Shown in pieces: positions 9,110 to 19,317 of a stretch of DNA of 64,000 nt. Origin of the DNA: Theocolax elegans (Eukaryota; Arthropoda; Insecta; Hymenoptera; Cerocephalidae); NCBI GenBank assembly GCA_026168455.1, contig CM047430.1:26368735-26432734 (forward strand). The letters are read 5' to 3'. How positions within the stretch are numbered: the first letter of the stretch is position 1; the number at the start of each line of letters is the position of its first letter. The position numbers and the translations under genes are program-made. The notes under the pieces are model-generated. The model ran no database searches and was not told the DNA's origin. It worked only from the letters and a program-made list of their open reading frames with translations.

Positions 9110-9226
9110 CGAATGAATCAGGTAATGTAAAGTCAAGGTTTTGTTGTGAAAAAGATATTCGACTTGATGTTGGTACATCAATTTCCCTTACAGAATCAAG
9201 CCTTGGCAGAAGAAGAATAAAATCTG
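9110..9226 (-). CDS. DUF4806-type gene, exon 4
   Basis: After TTTGCAG the frame ADFILLLPRLDSVREIDVPT, then SSRISFSQQNLDFTLPDSF, runs without interruption to donor GTAAGT. Phase 1 at both ends. No domain recognised. Confidence 0.65.
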
Positions 9227-9304
9227 CTGCAAATATGTAATTGAGTTATGTAAAAATATTTAATTTTATTAATATCACTTAAAATATAAAATAAATTAAT
9301 TTAC

Positions 9305-9416
9305 CTTTATTTGTTAGTAATTCAGGTACCATTGTATTTGTAACTTCTTTTAAAACCTTTCGGTTATTTACACATTTTATGTTTATATTTTTGGGAGCTT
9401 TCATTGGAATCATAAT
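9305..9416 (-). CDS. DUF4806-type gene, exon 3
   Basis: Acceptor TACTGTAG, donor GTAAAT. In the frame expected from exon 2 it starts DYDSNESSQKYKHKM and then meets a stop. In the frame that leads correctly into exon 4 it reads CVNNRKVLKEVTNTMVPELL to TNK. A single one-base shift near 9365-9378 (an ATTTTA run) would unite them. The acidic-serine start resembles the region after the N-terminal domain in this gene family. Confidence 0.5.
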
Positions 9417-9457
9417 CTACAGTAGAATAAAACAAAAATATTTTCAAAACATTCCAT

Positions 9458-9462
<5 letters not shown>

Positions 9463-9500
<38 letters not shown>
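9463..9500. repeat. (TA)n microsatellite
   Basis: About 19 TA units immediately preceding the SINE. Confidence 0.9.
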
Positions 9501-9503
<3 letters not shown>

Positions 9504-9947
9504 CCGCGGTGGCTCATGGGTAGAGCTCCCGACTCTCACACCGAGGGTCGTGGGTTCGATCCCAGACGTGTACCTCTGAAAATTTTTTCATGTGCATTTT
9601 TCGAACACCGTGACTCAGTGGCTCGGCGTGTCACTATAATGTGACGCCAGTTCAGGTGCGCATGCGTTTCGTGCACTTTTCAGTGCATGAGAGGCACGGG
9701 CATCTGAACTATAGGGAACGTTAGGGACGCGAAGATGTAAAGAGGATCGCGGTGGTTCCATCGGGAGGACAGGAAACTGTAATTATTAGACTAATTACAG
9801 TGACCGATGATATCTTCCGATGGACACAAGCACCACTGTTTCAACTACATGTGCTTTGTTTACAAATACACCGTTCACCTCCGTCGCTGATTAGCCCTGG
9901 CAGCATAAATAGAGCGACGTTAAATAACATAAAAAAAAAAAAAAAAA
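9501..9947 (+). mobile_element. tRNA-derived SINE with poly(A) tail
   Basis: The 5' 75 bp are tRNA-like: A box TGGCTCATGGGTAGAGC, a CTCTCAC anticodon-loop-like segment (tRNA-Glu-like) and B box GGGTTCGATCCC. A ~370-bp body follows, then a tail AGCGACGTTAAATAACAT with about 18 A residues at 9931-9947. It follows a (TA)n tract directly, so a target duplication cannot be resolved. A 5' fragment of the same SINE recurs at 11374-11518. The CGACGTTAAATAA tail resembles 3' ends of some insect LINEs, which would suggest a LINE partner; this is inference. Confidence 0.8.
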
Positions 9948-9954
9948 TATATAT

Positions 9955-11301
9955 GGGAGATTCCATGTGAAGTGATCCAGTTAAAAAATAGAATTTTGTT
10001 TTAATGTATGGAATCAGTAAAAAACTACTTGAATAGAGTGTAGCTAAATTTTTAGACCTGAATTTCAATTAGTACCAGAGTTGTAGCCAATCAAAAAATC
10101 GAATTTTTTGAAAAAATAGACTTTTGGCCATGTTTATCACTTAATAACTCAAAATCTAACAATTTTTCTTATATACATTAAATTTGAAAAAGTTTATTAA
10201 TTTCCAGAAGAATCAGTTCAAATATTTCATTTATTTTATTTTAAAACTTTGAATATAGTTATAATCAATAAAAACCTTTATAGTAAAAAAAAAGGGTTGT
10301 ACGATCAAAAATATTTTATCCATCCAAAAATCTAATTCATCGGTGATTAATTACCTTCAAAATAATGCAAAGTTTGAGTGCGGCAGAGCATTTCAGACAA
10401 AGTTATGGTGTTTTTAGTCAAATTTCATAAAAAAAGAGAGCGAATGCATTTTATGAAGAAAACAGACTAACCGTATACTTGCATTCAAACAATATGGCAC
10501 TATTATTCCTCAATATTACTAAAATATACTATTTATTGTTAGTCACTGATACATTTTAATCTCTAAGTTGCTTACAAACACAAAACAGTAGTATAAGCAG
10601 TTCTACCTGTTATATAATTGGATAAATACCTGAAACTTTTTATAATTCTAATAAATCCAATTATATAACAGTATAACTAAAAGTATCAGACTTAAATAAC
10701 AACTAAATAAAAGTATCAATAACTAACATAACTAGTATATTTTAGTGATATTGAGGAATAATAGTGCCATATTGTTTGAATGCAAGTATACGGTTAGTCT
10801 GTTTTTCTTCATAAAATGCATACGCTCTCTTTTTTATGAAATTTGACTAAAAACACCATAACTTGTCTGAAATGCTCTGCCGCACTCAAACTTTGCATTA
10901 TTTTGAAGGTAATTAATCACCGATGAATTAGATTTTGGATGGATAAAATATTTTGATCGTACAACCCTTTTTTTACTATAAAGGTTTTTATTGATTATAA
11001 CTATATTCAAGTTTTAAAATAAAATAAATGAAATATTTGAACTGATTCTTCTGGAAATTAATAACTTTTCAAATTTAATGTATATAAGAAAAAATTGTTA
11101 GATTTTGAGTTATTAAGTGATAAACATGGCCAAAAAGTCTATTTTTTCAAAAATTCGATTTTTTGATTGGCTACAACTCTGGTACTAATTGAAATTCAGG
11201 TCTAAAAATTTAGCTACACTCTATTCAAGTAGTTTTTTACTGATTCCATACATTAAACAAAATTCTATTTTTTAACTGGATCACTTCACATGGAATCTCC
11301 C
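9955..11301. mobile_element. Large palindromic MITE with GGGAGATTCCATGTGAAGTG ends
   Basis: The two ends are near-perfect inverted copies for about 600 bp each (left from GGGAGATTCCATGTGAAGTG; right ending ACTTCACATGGAATCTCCC) around a short centre near 10640. It lies between (TA)n tracts. The ends match, with substitutions, those of the 52720-53292 element (GGGGTATTCTACGTGAAGTG), defining a family that inserts in TA runs. No gene inside. A 5'-truncated second copy lies at 12798-13761. Confidence 0.75.
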
Positions 11302-11302
11302 A

Positions 11303-11373
<71 letters not shown>
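11302..11373. repeat. (TA)n microsatellite
   Basis: Long TA tract with two interruptions, between the palindrome and the SINE fragment. Confidence 0.9.
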
Positions 11374-11376
<3 letters not shown>

Positions 11377-11518
11377 CCGCGGTGGCTCATGGGTAGAGCT
11401 CCCGACTCTCACACCGAGGGTCGTGGGTTCGATCCCAGACGTGTACCTCTGAAAATTTTTTCATGTGCATTTTTCGAACACCGTGACTCAGTGGCTCGGC
11501 GTGTCACTATAATGTGAC
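11374..11518 (+). mobile_element. 5' fragment of the tRNA-derived SINE
   Basis: Identical over 145 bp to 9501-9645 and then stops abruptly (GTGAC followed by TAGTATATAT). It has no tail, so it is a truncated copy, probably made by duplication or template switching at TA repeats rather than by retrotransposition. Confidence 0.8.
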
Positions 11519-11562
11519 TAGTATATATATCATATATACAGTATATTAAGATGGATAATTAC

Positions 11563-11747
11563 CTATTTTTGTTGTTCGGTGATTACCTAAGGTCATCTTT
11601 TATCTCTTTATGCAGCTAGTTTTAAACCTGTACTGTCTGATTAGATCGTTGGTTCTTTTTCAGCTTCTACACATCTTCATCTGACTCTAATTCAACACGT
11701 TTCGTTAGTTTTGATCTTTTCTAATTTTAAAGCTTCATCAAGGCTTC
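11563..11747 (-). CDS. DUF4806-type gene, exon 2, copy 1 (damaged)
   Basis: Same splice sites as the copy at 13853-14037, but several single-base losses (for example in runs of A and T around 11610-11700) break the frame after SLDEALKLEKIK. Adjacent to the downstream exons 3-9, so it would be the copy spliced to them if used. Confidence 0.45.
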
Positions 11748-11813
11748 CTGTAAAAAAACATATTTACTTTAAAAATAAATTACAATAAATTAATAATAAT
11801 TTAATAATCTTAC

Positions 11814-12074
11814 TTGCTCTGCCTATTATTTTTATCCTATATGATTCCCATTCAGCAGGATCATCTTGAAGGCCAGAAAGTGCCTCATCATACAGTTTGG
11901 CATTTTTCATGTTATACGGGGGAGCAGGATATTTAACCATGCACTTTTTTTATGTTGTCATAGTGCATCCACTTGGTAGCAACAATATCAGTTTTGCGTA
12001 CCTTTGATGGTCTCCCTGGTTGCACAAATAGTACTACATGGTAGGGGTAGCTGTTCGCTAAATTTACTAACATA
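11814..12074 (-). CDS. DUF4806-type gene, exon 1, copy 1
   Basis: An acceptor-like TTTTTCAG precedes ATG; the frame MLVNLANSYPYHVVLFVQPG, then RPSKVRKTDIVATKWMHYDN, reaches an A run (seven A after AT). In a second frame it continues KCMVKYPAPPYNMKNAKLYD and DPAEWESYRIKIIGRA to donor GTAAG in phase 1. The pattern (VVLFV...VATKW...KYPxPPY...W..Y.I.I.GRA) matches the N-terminal region I recall for ant DUF4806 proteins. Nine A residues would restore the frame; this copy has seven and the other eight, so homopolymer error is likely. Confidence 0.6.
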
Positions 12075-12797
12075 CTGAAAAATAATTAAATTTTATTTAA
12101 CATAGTCATTTCTTTTGGACACACACACACATACACACACATACATATATATACACACACATGCAATATGACTATGATATTCATGTAGTTTATTTTGATA
12201 AATATGTAAATCTATATGAATATAATATACATACTCCACCCTAATTTCCAGAGTGGGTCTAAATCATTAAGATCATTTATGGTCAAAATATCTGGGAAAA
12301 GTGCCCGAAATGTTAATAGAAATGTACATTTGTTGCCTTATAACCATGAATCTATTAGCATGATCATTGCAAAAAAATTTATGCACTTATTTTGGAGTGG
12401 TAGAAAAGTATCTCCACTTGTTTCAGTACCCATCTAATCCCCTGTAAGCTGCTAAAAATATAAATATTATTATACAATTATAAAAAATTAATTTTTAACT
12501 TATTTTTAACTTAGTATAATATTTAAAAATTAATTTAATTTAAAAAATAAGTATATAAATTATGACTAGTTTAAAGTAATATTTTGCATTAAATACTTTT
12601 CAACGTAAATGTGCTATTCTTCGTAATAAGACACGACGATATATTAAAAAAATTATAATAAAAATTATTTTCTTCTTCTAAGAAATTGAAAATAAAAGGT
12701 TTAATTATGTTTAGTCATCTGTGTTTACGTTAAATACCTGTTTGACATTGAGTTATATAAATAAGTGGAAACGATAGTTTACATTCAGTACGATGAG
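12075..12797. other. Intergenic; (AC)n and a 73-codon open frame shared with the second copy
   Basis: Contains an (AC)n/(AT)n tract at 12118-12162. The plus-strand frame at 12216-12437 is identical to that at 14503-14724, but the minus strand is also partly open there and no domain is recognised. Identity is explained by the ~2.3-kb duplication, so coding status is unsupported. The rest is AT-rich. Confidence 0.35.
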
Positions 12798-13761
12798 AAA
12801 ATATTTTATCCATCCAAAAATCTAATTCATCGGTGATTAATTACCTTCAAATAATGCAAAGTTTAGTGCGGCAGAGCATTTCAGACAAAGTTATGGTGTT
12901 TTTAGTCAAATTCATAAAAAAAGAGAGCGAATGCATTTATGAAGAAAACAGACTAACCGTATACTTGCATTCAAACAATATGGCACTATTATTCCTCAAT
13001 ATTACTAAATATACTATATTGTTAGTCCTGATACATTTTAATCTCTAAGTTGCTTACAAACACAAAAGTAGGTATAGCAGTTCTACCTGTATATAATTGG
13101 ATAAATACCTGAAACTTTTATAATTCTAATAAATCCAATTATATAACAGTATATAAAAGTATCAGACTTAAATACAACTAAATAAAAGTATCATAACTAA
13201 CATAAACTAGTATATTTTAGTGATATTGAGTAATAGTGCCATATTGTTTGAATGCAAGTATACGGTTAGTCTGTTTTCATAAAATGCATACGCTCTCTTT
13301 TTTTATGAAATTTGACTAAAACACCATAACTTTGTCTGAAATGCTCTGCCGCACTCAAACTTTGCATTATTTTGAAGGTAATTATCACCGATGAATTAGA
13401 TTTTTGGATGGATAAAATATTTTGATCGTACAACCCTTTTTTTACTATAAAGGTTTTTATTGATATAACTATATTCAAGTTTTAAAATAAAATAAATGAA
13501 ATATTGAACTGATTCTTCTGGAATTAATAACTTTTTCAAATTTTAATGTATATAAAAAATTGATTTTTGAGTTATTAAGTGATAAACATGGCCAAAAAGT
13601 CTATTTTTTCAAAAATTCGATTTTTTGATTGGCTACAACTCTGGTACTAATTGAAATTCAGGTCTAAAAATTTAGCTACACTCTATTCAAGTAGTTTTTT
13701 ACTGATTCCATACATTAACAAATTCTATTTTTTAACTGGATCACTTCACATGGAATCTCCC
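12798..13761. mobile_element. Second, left-truncated copy of the large palindromic MITE
   Basis: Starts within the left arm (equivalent to about 10300) and runs through the right end ACTTCACATGGAATCTCCC. It shows many single-base deletions relative to the first copy. It is the downstream half of the duplication that also carried exons 1-2. Confidence 0.75.
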
Positions 13762-13798
<37 letters not shown>

Positions 13799-13829
13799 AT
13801 AGATATATATATATATATATATATATTAT
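13762..13829. repeat. (TA)n microsatellite
   Basis: TA tract flanking the palindromic copy. Confidence 0.85.
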
Positions 13830-13852
13830 AGTATATTAAGATGGATAATTAC

Positions 13853-14037
13853 CTATTTTTGTTGTTCGGTGATTACCTAAGTCATCTTTTATCTCGTTAG
13901 CAGCTATTTTTAACCTGTACTGTCTGATTAGATCGTTGGTTCTTTTTTCAGCTTCTACAACATCTTCATCTGACTCTAATGTCAACACGTTTTCGTTATT
14001 TTGATCTTTTCTAATTTTAAAGCTTCATCAAGGCTTC
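13853..14037 (-). CDS. DUF4806-type gene, exon 2, copy 2
   Basis: Acceptor TTTTTTTACAG, donor GTAATT. It enters in phase 1 (completing the GRAR junction with exon 1), reads SLDEALKLEKIK, breaks near an AAAATAACGAAAA run, and then reads LESDEDVVEAEKRTNDLIRQ and IKDDLGNHRTTKIG to the donor in phase 1. Charged coiled-coil-like helix typical of the family's second exon. Better preserved than copy 1. Confidence 0.55.
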
Positions 14038-14103
14038 CTGTAAAAAAACATATTTACTTTAAAAATAAATTACAATAAATTAATAATAATTTAATAATCT
14101 TAC

Positions 14104-14365
14104 TTGCTCTGCCTATTATTTTTATCCTATATGATTCCCATTCAGCAGGATCATCTTGAAGGCCAGAAAGTGCCTCATCATACAGTTTGGCATTTTTCAT
14201 GTTATACGGGGGAGCAGGATATTTAACCATGCACTTTTTTTTATGTTGTCATAGTGCATCCACTTGGTAGCAACAATATCAGTTTTGCGTACCTTTGATG
14301 GTCTCCCTGGTTGCACAAATAGTACTACATGGTAGGGGTAGCTGTTCGCTAAATTTACTAACATA
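14104..14365 (-). CDS. DUF4806-type gene, exon 1, copy 2
   Basis: Almost identical to 11814-12074, with eight instead of seven A residues in the run after HYDN. Same splice sites and phase. It lies upstream of copy 1 on the minus strand, so the transcript could use either pair of exons. Function of the family is unknown to me. Confidence 0.6.
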
Positions 14366-15134
14366 CTGAAAAATAATTAAATTTTATTTAACATAGTCAT
14401 TTCTTTTGGACACACACACACATACACACATACATATATACACACACATGCAATATGACTATGATATTCATGTAGTTTATTTTGATAAATATGTAAATCT
14501 ATATGAATATAATATACATACTCCACCCTAATTTCCAGAGTGGGTCTAAATCATTAAGATCATTTATGGTCAAAATATCTGGGAAAAGTGCCCGAAATGT
14601 TAATAGAAATGTACATTTGTTGCCTTATAACCATGAATCTATTAGCATGATCATTGCAAAAAAATTTATGCACTTATTTTGGAGTGGTAGAAAAGTATCT
14701 CCACTTGTTTCAGTACCCATCTAATCCCCTGTAAGCTGCTAAAATATAAATATTATTATACAATTATACAAAAATGAAGTTTTAACTTATTTTAACTTAG
14801 TATAATATTTAAAAAATTAATTTAATTTAAAAATAAGTATATAAATTATGACTAGTTTAAAGTATATTTTGCATTAAATACTTTTCAACGTAAATGTGCT
14901 ATTCTTCGTAATAGACACGACGATATATTAAAAAAATTATAATAAAAATTTTTTCGTTCTTCTAAGAAATTGAAAATAAAAGGTTTAATTATGTTTTAGG
15001 TCATCTGTGTTTACTTAAATACCTGTTTGAACATTGAGTTATATATAAATAAGTGGAAACGATAGTTTACATTCAGTACGATGAGATTATTCTCTGCAAT
15101 TAATAAGGTAAACAGAGATTGTTTTGTTTCAGAT
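14366..15134. other. Spacer duplicated from 12.07-12.79 kb
   Basis: Copy of the spacer described above, including the (AC)n tract and the 73-codon frame at 14503-14724. The copy ends near 15080, after which the sequence leads into the LTR. Confidence 0.4.
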
Positions 15135-15840
15135 TGTAACGTACGATCCAAGATCATGTTGGATCTACGTGTACCGCGCGCAATACTTCAATTATCGCAG
15201 CAAAACCATTCGCGATGGCGCAATAAAATAGTTGAGCGTCATATTGCATCCGTCCGGGCCGACGGCGAACATCGTTGACGTCGCGCTGACTCGCGCTGAC
15301 CGCGCAGCCTTCGCGGAAAACGACGCGCACGCGATTCGTCCAATAAGCGATAGATACTTGTTGCCAGGCCAGTATTTGCAACCATAGCAATTTTGGCACT
15401 GCCCACGGACTACCTACGGAAAAACCCGAATCCACGCAGCAAGGAAAAGCTGACTTCCAGGAGCCTCCCACCACAGGCGGAACGCTCCTCGAGCAGCCGA
15501 CCCGCCGAATTCGCAAGAGAATCAAATCAGTTCCCGACCCGTCCGGTCGCAAGAGAAATCAAATTAGGTCCCGACCTGTCCGGTCGCACGAGAATCCGTT
15601 ACCGATCACGAGAGTCGACCGCTCCGAGCGACTAAGTACAATAGATTATAACCACACGACCGGACATCAGACACGCACACGATACACACTGGCCTTTCTT
15701 TCAGGACATACAAATAAATCAACTTATCACAAGGGACATAACGTATTATACTTCCAATCCTCCTAATCGTGCTTGCCAACTTCGGTCGGCAGCCAACGCG
15801 ACTCCAATATCCTACACCTCTTCAGGTTACATACGTAACA
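15135..15840 (+). mobile_element. Putative solo LTR (about 0.7 kb)
   Basis: It begins TGTAACGTACGATCC and ends GTTACATACGTAACA, giving TGT...ACA ends with a short terminal inversion (TGTAACGTA / TACGTAACA). GC-rich relative to the window, with duplicated RTCAAATYAGKTCCCGACC-like blocks near 15525-15575. No flanking target duplication is evident, and no internal retrotransposon gene lies next to it. A right-hand fragment (equivalent to 15369-15840) is repeated at 19821-20280. Orientation follows the better copy and is a guess. Confidence 0.5.
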
Positions 15841-15877
15841 CAATTGAAGTTTTGTGTGATTAATTTTTTGATTGTGT

Positions 15878-16721
15878 CCCTGGTAAAAATCTTATTTCAT
15901 TAAATAGGTAATAAATAGATATTCTAAATAGAATGGGTCGAAAAAATGGGTGAAAAATAGGCGAAATTTATTTAAAAAATTTATTTATAATTAAGAATTT
16001 ATCCTCCCGGTAAAACGCTTTTTCCCCCAATTTTAACCATTAAATAGACTAAAATATAACTTATATTCTGTTTGAGCTAATTTTTAGCTTATAACATATA
16101 TCAATTTGAGTCTACACTGAGAGAAAGGAATATTTGAGTCAATTGACGTTTCTTACAGGTAAACTTTCATTTATTTCTATTTTGTATTAAAAATTACAAA
16201 AGTCATGTATTAACTGTTAATGCCTGAGATGTAATTATTAATACATATTATTTCGTTACTTAATATATTAATTTAATCTGATATAAATTTATTTGTGTAC
16301 AATTTTCTTTTGTACAATAATATTTATGTACATAATATACACACATTGAGTTAATATTAAGTATTATTGTAACGTTTTATATACAAGATTGCATTCATTA
16401 ACTGTTAAGAATTATTTCTTTACAAAAATGCAGGTCTAAAATTATTTAAAATCTTATAAGAACTTCGTGTTAATATCAAAGAAATATATGTTTTGTTATA
16501 AGTCAATGTAAATTTTTAGTAACAAATGCACAATTTCTTTCTCACGAATATTCCTTTCTCTCAGTGTAGTTATCTACTATTAAATGTCTATTAAAAATGG
16601 ACAAGTGAAAAATATAATAAAATCGCATTTATCTCCGTAAATACAGGAAATATAACTGAAATTAGTTGTAAATCACATAGGAACTTTAAAAATTCGAAAC
16701 TATAGGAATTTTGAAGTTTAC
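15878..16721. mobile_element. CCCTAGTAG-family MITE carrying a nested TA-target MITE
   Basis: It aligns with 58408-58935 from CCCTGGTAAAAAT onward (AATAGGTAATAAATAGATAT, TCCTCCCGGTAAAACGCTTT) and resumes after the nested element at AGTTATCTACTATTAAATG. The right terminus is replaced by the next MITE at 16723. A second copy of the arrangement starts at 20318. Confidence 0.65.
16115..16566. mobile_element. 452-bp Tc1/mariner-type MITE (CACTGAGAGAAAGGAAT ends)
   Basis: The ends CACTGAGAGAAAGGAATATT and its reverse complement AATATTCCTTTCTCTCAGTG are perfect for 20 bp and flanked by TA on both sides. The interrupted host reads TCTAGTTATG at 58.6 kb without insertion, confirming a TA duplication. 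The interior is AT-rich with TTAACTGTTAA motifs and no gene. Copies with one end lost lie at 17609-17960 and 20556-20975. Confidence 0.85.
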
Positions 16722-16722
16722 T

Positions 16723-16951
16723 CACTGAGAAAAAATATGACTTGTCACAAATGAATGTCAGTAACTGTTAATTGAACGTGGATTTGATTTTGGGGCGAAA
16801 TGAATGTTCATTATAGTTAATGAATCCGTCATTTGAAATACAAAATTTGGATCAAACTGATTCGGTTACTAACAGATTCATTTAAAGTAAAGGAAGGACT
16901 CATTTGCTATCAAATTCATTCATTTATTCTTTATTTTAAGAAAAATAATGG
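16723..16951 (+). mobile_element. CACTGAGAAAAAATATGACTTGTC MITE
   Basis: The left end CACTGAGAAAAAATATGACT abuts the host MITE. The interior shares ATGAATGTCATTAACTGTTA-type blocks with 1140-1318. Equivalent copies start at about 18123 and 21123. The right end is not defined by an inverted repeat. Confidence 0.5.
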
Positions 16952-17334
16952 TACAAATGATTATATAAAAATATGAAATACATAAAATTATTTTACATAA
17001 TTATATACAAACATCTCACGCGAATAACCAGCGCCCTTCCGATGTGTAATGCGCTTTAATTGGTCGTTTATAATATTTGAATTAAACTTAAATAATTTTT
17101 TTACATCATTTAAAGGGGGTAAACAAATTTGATAACGATTTTATGTGATCGATAAAATCCCACAGTATAACATTCCCTATAGATAAAATAAATCTTCTCG
17201 TGAACTCAACAAAAATAGAAATTTCTGTCTATAAATCGTACATTAAATTTAAAAACACCGGTGTCTCGTGAATTAAAATATCTTTCTGATTTTAAAAACT
17301 ATAATTGGAGATCTAAAATAAACTTTGAGAAAGT

Positions 17335-17553
17335 TTACACAAATTCGAATTCGTGTGTAAAACCAGTTCTGCAATAAAATTTATAAGCTAATTCTAATTG
17401 CAATTTCGTGCAAATTGTACTTATTATGTTTACTCTAGTAGTTACTACACGTACACATTTTTTTGATTTTCTATGAAACGTCTCATATTTTTCACACGAC
17501 ATATGATTCGCAGGGCCCATGGCAGCGATACATCTAGGATAGTGGGTTAACAA
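17335..17553 (-). pseudogene. Transposase C-terminal remnant, copy a
   Basis: The minus-strand frame includes LTHYPRCIAAMGPANHMSCE, KYETFHRKSKKCVRVVTTRV and NIISTICTKLQLELAYKF. This pattern (LTHYPR...GP...S..KYE..HR.SK......T..N...T...K.QL......) is one I recognise from the C-terminal part of a widespread animal transposon-encoded protein that often carries C2H2 fingers at its N-terminus. The N-terminal and middle parts of such a protein are seen at 42571-43857. Here only about 70 codons remain, embedded in MITE sequence. Confidence 0.55.
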
Positions 17554-17608
17554 ATGTAATTTTCGTTTCTAATCTTGAAATATTTTGTACAATGAATTGT
17601 GCGCTTTT

Positions 17609-19010
17609 ACTAACTGTTAATGCCTGAGATGTAATTATTAATACATATTATTTCGTTACTTAATAATATTAATTTAATCTGATATAAATTTATTTGTGTA
17701 CAATTTTCTTTTGTACAATAATATTTATGTACATAATATACACACATTGAGTTAATATTAAGTATTATTGTAACGTTTTATATACAAGATTGCATTCATT
17801 AACTGTTAAGAATTATTCTTTACAAAAATGCAGGTCTAAAATTATTTAAAATCTTATAAGAACTTCGTGTTAATATCAAAGAAATATATGTTTTGTTATA
17901 AGTCAATGTAAATTTTTAGTAACAAATGCACAATTTCTTTCTCACGAATATTCCTTTCTCTCAGTGTAGTTATCTACTATTAAATGTCTATTAAAAATGG
18001 ACAAGTGAAAAATATAATAAAATCGCATTTATCTCCGTAAATACAGGAAATATAACTGAAATTAGTTGTAAATCATATAGGAACTTTAAAAATTCGAAAC
18101 TATAGGAATTTTGAAGTTTACTCACTAAGAAAAAATATGACTTGTCATAAATGAATGTCATTAACTGTTAATGAACGTGGATTTGATTTTGGGCGAAATG
18201 AATATTCATTAATAGTTAATGAATCCGTCATTTGAATACAAAATTTGGATCAAATGATTCGGTTACTAACAGATTCATTTAAAGTAAAGGAAGGACTCAT
18301 TTGCTATCAAATTCATTCATTTATTACTTTATTTTAAGAAAAATAATGGTACAAATGAATTATATAAAATATGAAATACATAAATATATTTTACATAATT
18401 ATATACAAACATCTCAACGCGAAATAACACAGCGCCCTTCCGATGTGTAATGCGCTTTAATTGGTCGTTTATAATAATTTGAATTAAACTTAAATAATTT
18501 TTTTACATCATTTAAAGGGGGTAAACAAATTTGATAACATTTTATGTGATCGATAAATCCTACAGTATAACATTCCCTATAGATAAAATAGAATCTTCTC
18601 GTGAACTCAACAAAAATAGAAATTTCTGTCTATAAATCGTTACATTAAATTTAAAAAACACGGTGTCTCGTGAATTAAAATATCTTTCTGAATTTTAAAA
18701 CTATAATTGGAATCTAAAATAAACTTTGAAAGTTTACCAAATTCGAATTCGTGTGTAAAACCAGTTCTGCAATAAAATTTATAAGCTAATTCTAATTGCA
18801 ATTTCGTGCAAATTGTACTTATTATGTTTACTCTAGTAGTTACTACACGTACACATTTTTTTGATTTTCTATGAAACGTCTCATATTTTTCACACGACAT
18901 ATGATTCGCAGGGCCCATGGCAGCGATACATCTAGGATAGTGGGTTAACAAATGTAATTTTCGTTTCTAATCTTGAAATATTTTTATGTACAATGAATTG
19001 TGCGCTTTTA
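17609..19010. repeat. ~1.4-kb segment, copy b of the local duplication
   Basis: Tandem copy of 16209-17608 with small indels. It includes the right end of the CACTGAGAG MITE, the right half of the CCCTAGTAG MITE, the CACTGAGAAAAA MITE and the transposase remnant. Confidence 0.8.
18640..18951 (-). pseudogene. Transposase C-terminal remnant, copy b (longest)
   Basis: Same sequence as copy a, but open for about 100 codons because the frame continues past FTHEFEFGKLSKFILDSNYS to HETPCFLNLM. It starts abruptly at the N-terminal side, where preceding transposase sequence is missing. Confidence 0.55.
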
Positions 19011-19317
19011 CTAACTGTTCTAAATAAATTATTTCATTTTTTGAAATACTCGCACTTGTCACTAAAGTTATAATATCAAACTAGCCTAAAACGCTCGCTT
19101 CGCTCGCGATTAAAACAAGGTTTAGGACACAATATTGAAAAAGATACAATATCGAAAGAAAATGTAATAGAAGAAACTCAAAATTATAAAGAAGAATTAA
19201 AAACAAAGATACTGTAAAAATAAGTATTGACAGAAAACAAAAACAAGAAATAGTCAACAAAAATAATATTGAAGACAAAAATATTAATATATTAAAACAA
19301 GGTATTAAAATAAAAAA
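19011..19317. other. AT-rich segment joining the duplication block to the satellite
   Basis: Contains AACTAGCCTAAAACGCTCGC followed by TTCGCTCGCGA at 19079-19109, then A-rich sequence with no credible gene. Repeated at about 22006-22302 directly before the main satellite. Confidence 0.5.

Larger units (their letters stand above)
16209..17608. repeat. ~1.4-kb segment, copy a of a local duplication
   Basis: The block starting at TTAACTGTTAATGCCTGAGA recurs from 17609 (copy b, tandem) and from about 20648 (copy c). The junction at 17608 joins CTTTTACTAACTG to TTAATGCCTGAG with TAACTG shared, consistent with microhomology. Confidence 0.8.

Noticed and set aside
12216..12437. 73-codon frame identical at 14503-14724 as a conserved gene
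   Set aside because: Both lie in a recent duplication, so identity is not evidence of selection; no recognisable domain.
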